64,000 nucleotides of DNA from an uncultured Methanomicrobiales archaeon (lineage in GTDB: Archaea; Halobacteriota; Methanomicrobia; Methanomicrobiales; Methanospirillaceae): NCBI GenBank assembly GCA_949320185.1, contig CASGHK010000029.1, forward strand, positions 38,177 through 102,176. The letters run 5' to 3'. Below, one piece after another: positions 50,137-57,219 of this stretch. The position numbers and the translations under genes are program-made. The stretch's first letter is position 1. Each line of letters opens with the position of its first letter. The notes under the pieces are model-generated. The model made no database searches. It saw only the letters and a program-made list of their open reading frames with translations, and was not told where the DNA came from.

Positions 50137-50841
50137 CTAGGCCTCCCCCTCGAGCTCAGCCAGGCGGGCCCGGGCCGGGTCGGCGTACTCGGGGGCTCGC
50201 TCGATGCCGATAAACTCCATGCCCTCGAGGAGGGCGGCGGCTCCCGTCGTGCCGGACCCGGCGAAGGGGTCGAGGACCAGCCCCCCGGAGGGACAGACGA
50301 CCCGGAGGATCGGGCGCATGAGGTCGACCGGTTTTTCTGTCGGGTGGACGGCCGAGGAGCTTAGGCGCTTTACGGTCAGGACGTTTCCGATCGAATGGCT
50401 ATAGGCCTTTCCTGTTCCAACCGAGGCGACGATCGCTAATTCGTGCTGATTCCTGAAGGCCGGCCCCATCCCGAAATTGACCTTATCCCATACCAGCATC
50501 CCCGATACTCGGAGGTTTGCCGACTCGATCACCCCATACAGGGCGGGGTATTGCCGCCAGTCGACGAAGACCACAAGCCAGCCCCCCGGCTTCAGGAGTC
50601 GGCGGGCCTCGAGGGCGACTGCCCGCATGAGCCAGGTATACCCCGGCGCCGTCATGAGGTCGGAGTCGATGGGGGCGTCGTTCCACTTTTTCCCCGGGGA
50701 CATGCCCCCCCGGGTCGCCATGTCGGCCGACCGGCGGGCCCCTGAGCAGTACGGGGGGTCAGTCACGATCGCGTCTATGGTCCCCGCCTCCATGCCCCGC
50801 ATGATATCGAGACAGTCCCCGGTGATGATCTGAGCGCTCAT
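50137..50841 (-). CDS. viral DNA methyltransferase (beta class)
   Basis: 234 residues. Motif IV DPPY in DAIVTDPPYCSG (about 24-35), motif I in LVLDPFAGSGTTGAA (about 188-202), preceded by VHPTEKPVDLM; the order IV before I marks the beta class. Modifies adenine N6 or cytosine N4; the target is unknown. It is wedged between portal and MuF genes with one-base gaps, so it is made with the packaging proteins and may protect DNA being packaged. Confidence 0.92.
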   Translation of the reverse strand: MSAQIITGDCLDIMRGMEAGTIDAIVTDPPYCSGARRSADMATRGGMSPGKKWNDAPIDSDLMTAPGYTWLMRAVALEARRLLKPGGWLVVFVDWRQYPALYGVIESANLRVSGMLVWDKVNFGMGPAFRNQHELAIVASVGTGKAYSHSIGNVLTVKRLSSSAVHPTEKPVDLMRPILRVVCPSGGLVLDPFAGSGTTGAAALLEGMEFIGIERAPEYADPARARLAELEGEA

Positions 50842-52236
50842 CTATGCGATCCCCTCGGCCTCGAGCGCTGCCAGGATCTTATTTCGCGCCCTGGTCGTGA
50901 TGGCCTCGAGCTCGGCCTCGGTCCGGTCGACGATCTTGGCCGGAGCCTTTGCCCGGCCGACGTTCCCCACGGGGGCCGGGACCGGGGCGGCCAGGGCGGC
51001 CCGGGCTGCATACTCGGCCCGGAGCTCGGCCTCCTTCTCCTCGTCGAGGGGCTCGAGATGGTAGAGCCGGCGCCGTTCGTTCAAGGTCGAGGACTCGGTC
51101 GTAAAGCTCGACTCGGCGATCTTCATCTCGAGCTCTCGCTCGTCGAACTGGAGATCCGGGAGCTCGACGATCACAGAGTAGCCCTTGAGGTCGTTCGCCT
51201 CGAGGACGATCAGGAAGAGGCCGGCGAAGAAGTCCTCTATCCATGCCTGGATCCCGCGCGTATAATTCGCGAGGAGCTCTTTCTCCGGGGCCGCGGACCC
51301 GCCGATCGTCTGGCCGTCCTTCGAGATGTAGGCGGCCGGGCTGAAGTGGTCCGTGATCATCGCATTGAGGGCGGCGATCGTCTCGAGGTTGTCCGCCGTG
51401 TCGGTGATGTGCGGATCGATCAGCTCCATATTATCCCGGAGCACGAAGCCGGTATTTTTGCCCCAGTTTCGCATGAACTCTTTCGCGTACTCGACATCGC
51501 CCTTTACCTTCCCCCCGAGCTGGGCCCGGGTCCGGGCGCCGTGGATCTTCACGAAGAGCAGGGGGGAGCCGGTCCTGTGGCACTTCTGCATCTGAGCGGC
51601 CCACAGGTAATCGAGCATGGCGAAGACCGATACGATCGACATGACCGTCGGCCGGCTCCCGAGCTCGGGCCGGATCGGGTCCTGCATGACGAGGACGTTT
51701 TCGATCCGCTTGGGCGGCTCCCCCTCCTTTTGGACCTGCCAGTATTGGATCTCGCCCTCCTCGGTCTGGACGATCCCCGGGAGCAGGTCGGCTTTCGCCC
51801 TGAAATCCCCCTCGGGGGCGGTTGCGAAGTTCCCCGGGTGGAGGTATCGGAGCTCCGTAAGGCGCCATTCGTTCTCGACCTTGGCGATCGTGGGGGAGTA
51901 GAGGGCCGGCCCATACCAGAATGTCGAGTGCCACCCCTGGATCATCCGGTAATAGGCGGCGACCGCGGGGTCTTTCGCCATCGCCGTGATCCATGCGGAG
52001 AGCTCGGGGTCCTCTTCGCCCTTCTCGTCGACAACCTGATACCGGGCCGGGCCGGTAAAGATTAAATTCCGCTGTTTCTGCGTCGCTCCGTCCCCGTATG
52101 GCCCATCGGCGACCTTCCTGAGCTTTTCGACGGTGATCGGCGTCTCCGACCAGGTTACCCCGGTTGATGCTACCCAAACGACCCCTTCCGCCTCGCGGGC
52201 GGGCGATCCGGGCTTCTGCTGCTGTTTTCGTGCCAT
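50842..52236 (-). CDS. portal protein
   Basis: 464 residues. Central wing/stem regions with YYRMIQGWHSTFWYGPALYS, ELRYLHPGNFATAPEG, VLVMQDPIRPELGSRPTVMS and LLFVKIHGARTRAQ; C-terminal helices rich in Glu/Ala. The order TerL-portal-MuF and the pattern (phage portal of the DUF935/SPP1-like kind) support this. Forms the 12-subunit ring for DNA entry. Confidence 0.85.
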   Translation of the reverse strand: MARKQQQKPGSPAREAEGVVWVASTGVTWSETPITVEKLRKVADGPYGDGATQKQRNLIFTGPARYQVVDEKGEEDPELSAWITAMAKDPAVAAYYRMIQGWHSTFWYGPALYSPTIAKVENEWRLTELRYLHPGNFATAPEGDFRAKADLLPGIVQTEEGEIQYWQVQKEGEPPKRIENVLVMQDPIRPELGSRPTVMSIVSVFAMLDYLWAAQMQKCHRTGSPLLFVKIHGARTRAQLGGKVKGDVEYAKEFMRNWGKNTGFVLRDNMELIDPHITDTADNLETIAALNAMITDHFSPAAYISKDGQTIGGSAAPEKELLANYTRGIQAWIEDFFAGLFLIVLEANDLKGYSVIVELPDLQFDERELEMKIAESSFTTESSTLNERRRLYHLEPLDEEKEAELRAEYAARAALAAPVPAPVGNVGRAKAPAKIVDRTEAELEAITTRARNKILAALEAEGIA

Positions 52237-52245
52237 GATAAAACC

Positions 52246-53808
52246 CTACAGTCCGGGAATTGTGGTGTAGTCTCCCCCGAAGTCTGGGATCTCGCTGCTG
52301 TCGTCATAGACCGGATCAGGGACGGGCTCGATCCCTAAGCCGAATTTTTGCTGAATCAAGTACGCATAGGCCGCGACGTCGACCTGGTCATCGTGAGCGG
52401 CCCCGGGGAAGTTCACGAGCTCGAGCTCGTAGTCGACGAGCCACGGGGCCCCGGCCAGGTGATAGACGCAGCCGGCCTCGTACCGGGCGGCCATCGGCAG
52501 GGCGCGGGTGAACTTGTCCGTATCCGGCTTCAGCTCGACGACCGGGAGCCCGTCCCGCTCGAGCTGCTGGAAAAGAGTGAGGCCGGTATTTCTCGCTTCG
52601 ACGCCCTGCAAGGCCGGCCGCCAGCGGGCATACCCCTGATGGAAGAGGGCGGGCTGGTCGGGCCCCTCGAGCCGGCGGCGGAGGATGTCGAGGAGAAGAA
52701 GATCCTGCGAAGGTGTGACGGCCCACGTTCCGAGGACGAAATAATCGGCGCTCGATTTGGTCGAGCCGGCCGGGTCGCAGGTCTGAAAGACCACACAGTC
52801 GGCGGCCCGGACCCGGCGATCGCCCGCGGGGGTGTGGAGGACGTGATCGCTCCCGTCGTGATCGAGGTAGCGGAACCATTCTCGTTTGAAGAGGCCTCCT
52901 CCGGCCGGCGCCGGTGCCTGCTGGTACAGGGCCGACCAAGGATAGGTGCCGAGCGTGATCTTCATCGCGGCCAGACGGGAGGCGGGGAACTTCTCAGGCC
53001 AGAGCGGCTCTCCCTCTCGACGGGGATCGCGCGGGTCGCGGGGCCCCTCGGCCAGGGCCGGGAGGCATATGATCTCCCACTTCTCCCCATCCTCCTTTTC
53101 AGCGGCCTTGATGAGCCGGCCGGCGAGGTCGTCCTCATGCCATCGGGTCATTGTCAGGAGGATACGCGAGTCGGCCTCCTCGAGTCGCGTATAGAGTGTG
53201 GTCGTGTACCACTCCCAGACCTTGGATCGATACGTCGGGCTCGCTGCCTCCTCCTGATTTTTCACCGGGTCATCGATGATGCCGAAGTCGGCGCCCATGC
53301 CGGTGATCCCGCCCCCGACCCCGGCCGAGCGATACACGCCCGTATGCCCGACGACCTCGAAGATATCGGAGTTCCGGAGATACGCCCCCTGTGCCGTCGT
53401 GCGGATGTTCGACCCGTAGAGCGTGGTGCTGGGAAAGAGGCGGTGATAGGCGGGGCTATCGATGATCCTCTGTACGTCCCGGTTCATCGAGCTGGCGAGG
53501 TCGGCCGAGTACGAGCAGGCGATCACGTTCGCGTCCGGATCCCGGCCGAGGAGATAGGCCGGCAGGCGACGGGAGACGAGCTCGCTCTTACCGTGTCTCG
53601 GCGGCATGGACACCATGAGCCGGGTGATATCCCCGGCCACGAAGCGATCGAGGACCTCACAGAGGGCCCGATGATGCCATGACGCCTGATAGTCCGGCTT
53701 CGTGTACGTCGTGAAGTCGAGCAGGTGCTCACGGGCCCGCTTGCGGTGCGCCGACATTTCACCCGCGGCGGCCCTGAGGGCTGCTTCAGAGTCCGTTCGC
53801 GAGCGCAT
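52246..53808 (-). CDS. terL: terminase large subunit
   Basis: 520 residues. ATPase: Walker A SMPPRHGKSELVS (about 64-76), Walker B ADFGIIDDPV, coupling motif LTMTRWHEDDLAGR. Nuclease (RNase H-like): first Asp in QTCDPAGSTKSSADYFVLG, last in HDDQVDVAAYAYL. Packages DNA into the procapsid. ATG 53808 overlaps the TerS gene by 23 nt and has GAGGAG 4 nt upstream; a later ATG (53757) is possible. The gene is intact. Confidence 0.94.
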   Translation of the reverse strand: MRSRTDSEAALRAAAGEMSAHRKRAREHLLDFTTYTKPDYQASWHHRALCEVLDRFVAGDITRLMVSMPPRHGKSELVSRRLPAYLLGRDPDANVIACSYSADLASSMNRDVQRIIDSPAYHRLFPSTTLYGSNIRTTAQGAYLRNSDIFEVVGHTGVYRSAGVGGGITGMGADFGIIDDPVKNQEEAASPTYRSKVWEWYTTTLYTRLEEADSRILLTMTRWHEDDLAGRLIKAAEKEDGEKWEIICLPALAEGPRDPRDPRREGEPLWPEKFPASRLAAMKITLGTYPWSALYQQAPAPAGGGLFKREWFRYLDHDGSDHVLHTPAGDRRVRAADCVVFQTCDPAGSTKSSADYFVLGTWAVTPSQDLLLLDILRRRLEGPDQPALFHQGYARWRPALQGVEARNTGLTLFQQLERDGLPVVELKPDTDKFTRALPMAARYEAGCVYHLAGAPWLVDYELELVNFPGAAHDDQVDVAAYAYLIQQKFGLGIEPVPDPVYDDSSEIPDFGGDYTTIPGL

Positions 53809-54397
53809 CGAGCTCCTCGTCCGAGAGTTCCTGAAGCGAGATGATCCGGATCGGCCCTCCGTTCGGGCCGCCATGTTCGAGCCGTGCTGGCGCGTCGGAG
53901 CCCTCGAACTTGAGCCGGCGGTCGAGGACCTTTAGCCGTGCGTCCGTGCCCTTTGCCTCGCGCCACAACTGATCGAACTGAGCACGGGCCACGGCTCGGC
54001 GGTCCTCGATCGCCTCGGCGTTCTGCTCCCGGAGCAAGACCCGGGCGTCGGCGATATACCGATCAATCGTGCAGAGCTCGACCCCCCACTGATACGAGAG
54101 CTCCGGATCGTTTGCGCGCTCGAGGATCTCGTGTCGGTTGGTGATCCCGTCGACGAGCCACCCGGCAACCGTCCGGACCCGGGCCTCTCGCTCGGCCTTT
54201 GCCACCCTCTCAACCTCGCGATCGCGGGCCGCGTGTCGGTTCGACTTGCGGATCTCGACCCCGGCCCCGACCAGGAGGTCGCGGATCTCGTTCCGCGGCC
54301 GGCGGTATTCGTAGCTGAGAGGGCGCATACCGGCGCCAGCTCGGTACGCCTCGCAGAGCTCCGCGAGCTGGTCCGGGGGGAGGGGGTCGGTCGCCAT
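53786..54397 (-). CDS. terS: terminase small subunit-like protein
   Basis: 203 residues. N-terminal HTH-like region (PDQLAELCEAYRAGAGMRPL), basic coiled middle (AARDREVERVAKAEREARVR), then helices and an acidic end DEELDALANGL. Position directly before TerL, overlapping it, and this plan support a DNA-recognising small subunit. Confidence 0.75.
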   Translation of the reverse strand: MATDPLPPDQLAELCEAYRAGAGMRPLSYEYRRPRNEIRDLLVGAGVEIRKSNRHAARDREVERVAKAEREARVRTVAGWLVDGITNRHEILERANDPELSYQWGVELCTIDRYIADARVLLREQNAEAIEDRRAVARAQFDQLWREAKGTDARLKVLDRRLKFEGSDAPARLEHGGPNGGPIRIISLQELSDEELDALANGL

Positions 54398-54489
54398 CAG
54401 TCAGACGGGACCGGGGGCTCGGGGTCGGGGGCCTGGCCCGGCTTGCTCGGGGGCGTCGGCAGGTCCTCGAATGTCCACCCGTCGGCCAT
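54397..54489 (-). CDS. 30-residue peptide before TerS
   Basis: MADGWTFEDLPTPPSKPGQA and a Pro/Glu-rich end; unfolded-looking. Its stop overlaps the TerS start by one base, and it starts 2 nt after the preceding stop, so it is well embedded in the operon. Might be only a coupling leader. Confidence 0.4.
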   Translation of the reverse strand: MADGWTFEDLPTPPSKPGQAPDPEPPVPSD

Positions 54490-54491
54490 GA

Positions 54492-54749
54492 TCAGCGCTC
54501 CACCAACGTCTTCAGCGTGTCCCCGCCATCTCGGTATGCGGCGATCGTGGCCACTCCAACCCGGCGCTCTTCCTCGGCGGTCTCCGTGCCATCCGCGATC
54601 GCGCTCGAGCACGACTGCAGAACCGAGAGCACGGACCCGGCAAAGGTGAGCACTCGAGTTATCTTCGGGCGGTTGACGAAAAGCCCGGTAGCGAACGCCA
54701 CAGCGCCAACAGCGCCGATATAGAAAAGGTTGGGGTCGATGTCAGACAT
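54492..54749 (-). CDS. small membrane protein, first gene of packaging operon (85 aa)
   Basis: 85 residues: MSDIDPNLFYIGAVGAVAFA gives one membrane helix, then a second possible helix LTFAGSVLSVLQSCSSAIAD and a charged tail. Holin-like size, but two-helix small proteins are common. ATG 54749 is 28 nt from a TATA box, so it is the first, leaderless gene of the packaging transcript. Confidence 0.65.
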   Translation of the reverse strand: MSDIDPNLFYIGAVGAVAFATGLFVNRPKITRVLTFAGSVLSVLQSCSSAIADGTETAEEERRVGVATIAAYRDGGDTLKTLVER

Positions 54750-54772
54750 TACCCCGTTCTCAAATTTGCGAC

Positions 54773-54781
54773 CCTTAAAAG
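54773..54781 (-). promoter_or_regulatory. TATA box for packaging operon
   Basis: CTTTTAAGG on the minus strand, centred 28 nt before ATG 54749. Confidence 0.6.
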
Positions 54782-54796
54782 TATTGGATTTGGAGA

Positions 54797-55132
54797 TCAG
54801 GGCCGGCCCCGGTACCAGCGGCGGAAGTCCTCGATCGCCGTCGCCATCTTCCGGGCGGCCCGGGTCTTCAAGTTGCACTCTGCCCGGTGGCCGACCCCTC
54901 GCAGAGAGAGGGCTACCTTAACCGGCTCGGTCTCGAGGAGGCCAGCGCGGCCGTGGACCTCGAGGACCTCCTCGAGGACCTCGACCCGGCGGGAGACGTC
55001 CCGGGCCCGGCGGTCGGGATAGGTCACGAGCTCCCAGGCGCCGAACCGGCGGACCTGGATCCTGAGGATCTCGGCCTGCATGATGAGGGAGGGGGAGAGC
55101 TCGGGCCCCGGGATCCTGGGGGCAGAGCTCAT
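54797..55132 (-). CDS. helical protein, unknown (111 aa)
   Basis: 111 residues, MSSAPRIPGPELSPSLIMQA, very Arg/Glu-rich with helical segments (SRRVEVLEEVLEVHGRAGLL, ATAIEDFRRWYRG). Could bind nucleic acid. ATG 55132 overlaps the zinc-ribbon stop (ATGA). Confidence 0.6.
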   Translation of the reverse strand: MSSAPRIPGPELSPSLIMQAEILRIQVRRFGAWELVTYPDRRARDVSRRVEVLEEVLEVHGRAGLLETEPVKVALSLRGVGHRAECNLKTRAARKMATAIEDFRRWYRGRP

Positions 55133-55311
55133 CGGCTGGCCCCCTCTATCGTGTGTTCGGCGGGCTCCCACGTGAATGAGCTCGAGTGATACGCAACAGC
55201 CCCGCAGTTATCGCATTCGGCATGTGGGGAGGGAGGGCAGCTTGGAGTCTGAGGGGTGCGGGATTGCAGGTGCCCACACGAGGGACACCTGTATGTGTGT
55301 TGGGTAATCAC
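55129..55311 (-). CDS. zinc-ribbon small protein (60 aa)
   Basis: 60 residues with two Cys pairs, YRCPSCGHLQ and CDNCGAVAYH, about 24 apart: a rubredoxin-like zinc ribbon. Ends EPAEHTIEGASR. Likely a nucleic-acid- or protein-binding regulator. ATGA overlap with both neighbours. Confidence 0.75.
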   Translation of the reverse strand: MITQHTYRCPSCGHLQSRTPQTPSCPPSPHAECDNCGAVAYHSSSFTWEPAEHTIEGASR

Positions 55312-56831
55312 GGGCTCGGCCTCCCGATGGTCGGGGCTACGAAGTGGGGCTGGAGGTCAACCGGAAGCCAGGCTATCAGCCGACCATCAGCCCCGGGCGC
55401 TGTGGCCCACACAGTCCCATCCGACACCATGATCACTGTACCGCTCTGCAGGTCCTCAGGAATCCAGCAGAAGCGGCTTGGAGCAAGACCCGGGACCTGA
55501 TACCATACGGATCCATCCTCGCACCAGAGGCGCCCCTGGGGGACCGGGAGGGGGATGTCGGGCGGGATGTATGGGGCCTCGTCGCTGATAACAAATGCCG
55601 GGTTGCCACTCATGCGAGATGCCGGCCAGACCTCCATCTCGGGCTTCTCAGCCGCTCGAATGGTGATGCCCGCACCAGACAGTGTATAGCCGAGCCGATC
55701 GTATTTGTCGCGCTGCTGTGCGGCGTGTCCGGGGCAGAGATGATAGTCAATGCGGAGCGCCCGGCCGAATGTGATCGCCGGCGACGGGGGGTCGATGAGC
55801 GTGAGATCGAGGGAGCCCCCGCGACTGCCGCCCTGGCCGACGAACGATCGCACCTTCGCCGCCTCGCTCGTGAACTGGACCTTCGCCCCGGGCGCCCCGT
55901 AGTTGAGGATCATGCCGTAGGTGCTGCCGATGTCCCGGCAGTTCTCGACGACCAGGCTGTTCGGGATCTCGTTCAGCAGGGCGAAGCCGGCGTTCGAGCA
56001 GTGTTCCGACCGGCAGCGGCGGACGACGCCCGTCTGGAGATAGTAGCCTGACCGGAATTGCTCCACTGATTGAGCTGAGCATCGTCGGCCGCACCGAGTG
56101 GCCAGGCAGTCCTCAAAGAGAATGGCGGTCTGATTCTGCCGGTGCTTGTCCCAACTGCCGTCCAGGTGAAACCCGTCCTGCCAGGCGTCGTCGGCGATGC
56201 AGCGGCGGACAGTCAGTCGCGCGATGTCGCCGGCGTCCGGGATGTCGAAGCCGCACGACCAATCACGGGTGCCGGGCGCGCCCTTGCTCCGGTTCTGCGG
56301 CTCGAAGCCGCTCCCGGCTGAGAGCGCCCGGCAATCCTCGAAGAGGACGTCGCGGAACTCGCCGCCCTCCTGCGCGCCCTCCAAATTCAAGTTGAACGTG
56401 TGGTGGTAGCTCCGCGTCCCGGTGCACCGTCGATAGGTGAGCTTCTCGAGCATCTTCGTCTGCGCGAGGGGCAGCCATGTCATGAACATTCCGGTCGCCG
56501 CCGCCTTCGCCCCGTGGTTCAGGTGCGTGGCCCCGTCGAGGCTGTGATCGATCGCGACGTCTTCGACGAGGTAGCGGGAGGCGTAGTTGTAGAGCGTGAT
56601 ATACCCGTTGGCGGAGAAGTTGCGGAGGACGGCCCCGGGCTTGCGGGTGACGATCCGCATCGGGTTCGGTGCGATCAGGTGCGCGCCGTGGCCGTCGAGT
56701 ATCGACCCCTCCCCGACCTGCTGCAGGCCGGACGGCAGTCGATAGGTCTCGCCGGCAACGAGGTCGACGGTGGTCCCATCACGTTTGAGCTCAGCGAACG
56801 CGGCAGCGATGTCCGCGGGCTTGAAGCTCAT
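55308..56831 (-). CDS. right-handed beta-helix protein, spike/host-attachment-like
   Basis: 507 residues. Core of about 350 residues with pectate-lyase-like coils and many Cys/Asn (VEDVAIDHSLDGATHLNHGA, DVLFEDCRALSAGSGFE, VVENCRDIGSTYGMILNYGA), then a C-terminal region with two W/F-rich beta repeats (GRLWCEDGSVWYQVPGLAPS and GTVWATAPGADGRLIAWLP). That is the plan of viral tailspikes acting on surface glycans. Unusually, the gene lies upstream of terminase, far from the tail genes, in the segment between replication and packaging. Confidence 0.75.
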   Translation of the reverse strand: MSFKPADIAAAFAELKRDGTTVDLVAGETYRLPSGLQQVGEGSILDGHGAHLIAPNPMRIVTRKPGAVLRNFSANGYITLYNYASRYLVEDVAIDHSLDGATHLNHGAKAAATGMFMTWLPLAQTKMLEKLTYRRCTGTRSYHHTFNLNLEGAQEGGEFRDVLFEDCRALSAGSGFEPQNRSKGAPGTRDWSCGFDIPDAGDIARLTVRRCIADDAWQDGFHLDGSWDKHRQNQTAILFEDCLATRCGRRCSAQSVEQFRSGYYLQTGVVRRCRSEHCSNAGFALLNEIPNSLVVENCRDIGSTYGMILNYGAPGAKVQFTSEAAKVRSFVGQGGSRGGSLDLTLIDPPSPAITFGRALRIDYHLCPGHAAQQRDKYDRLGYTLSGAGITIRAAEKPEMEVWPASRMSGNPAFVISDEAPYIPPDIPLPVPQGRLWCEDGSVWYQVPGLAPSRFCWIPEDLQSGTVIMVSDGTVWATAPGADGRLIAWLPVDLQPHFVAPTIGRPSP

Positions 56832-56896
56832 AGCGTCCCCGGGACACAGTTCTGAGTTCCGGGCTGTGTGTTGTTGGTCGTTGATGTCGGTTTCAT
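56828..56896 (-). CDS. possible 22-residue leader peptide
   Basis: MKPTSTTNNTQPGTQNCVPG then TL; its stop overlaps the spike gene start (ATGA) and GAGGAAA is 5 nt upstream. Thr/Asn/Pro-rich. May just bring ribosomes to the spike gene. Confidence 0.3.
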   Translation of the reverse strand: MKPTSTTNNTQPGTQNCVPGTL

Positions 56897-56945
56897 GTCG
56901 GTTTCCTCGTTTCTCTGATGGTTTCGGATGGTTGAATGGGATCGG

Positions 56946-57214
56946 GGGGGGGTATCGATCGCAAAAATTCGGAGTTCAATACTCCTCCCGATTGGGCTCT
57001 TTCGCGCGATTTGGTGGCTGATTCGGATGGTCAACGGGGTATGGGGGGTATTGGTCTGGCCCTTACACATATGAGAGATTTTTTCCTCCCGCGAAGAGAG
57101 TAGACCAATACCCCCCATACCCCCCAAGGGGTTGGAATCGGAGCGCAGTATGATGGGATTTGATTGGAATAGAGGGTAAACCGGGTCCCGAATTTTTGCG
57201 ATCGATACCCCCCC
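56946..57214. repeat. outer perfect 27-bp inverted repeat
   Basis: Left arm 56946-56972 (seven G, TATCGATCGC, AAAAATTCGG) and right arm 57188-57214, exact complement. The arms hold the palindrome-like CGATCG. The right arm starts 5 nt past the stop of the replication gene. Spacer 215 bases. Confidence 0.9.
57036..57123. repeat. inner perfect 22-bp inverted repeat
   Basis: Left arm 57036-57057 (GGGGTATGGGGGG then TATTGGTCT) and right arm 57102-57123, exact complement, with a 44-base loop that contains CATATG and TTTTTT. Could form a long hairpin in single-stranded DNA or RNA. Confidence 0.9.
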
Positions 57215-57219
57215 TACCA

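Larger units (their letters stand above)
56897..57219. other. non-coding segment with nested inverted repeats
   Basis: About 320 bases between the replication ATPase stop and the spike gene, the largest gap in the element. Besides the two inverted-repeat pairs, TTCGGATGGT occurs at about 56,924 and 57,022. Long G/C tracts (GGGGGGGGG, GGGGGG) lie in the repeats and an AT-richer segment (TTACACATATGAGAG, TTTTTT) lies in the loop. Open frames crossing it look random. Confidence 0.75.

Noticed and set aside
51058..53682. Long plus-strand open frames (335 and 444 codons) over portal and terminase
   Set aside because: Mirror frames of GC-rich genes; the minus strand has clear portal and terminase motifs, the plus frames are repetitive and unlike proteins.
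56946..57214. Miniature transposon (MITE) flanked by terminal inverted repeats
   Set aside because: No target-site duplication beside the arms, a second nested pair inside, and no other copy in the window.
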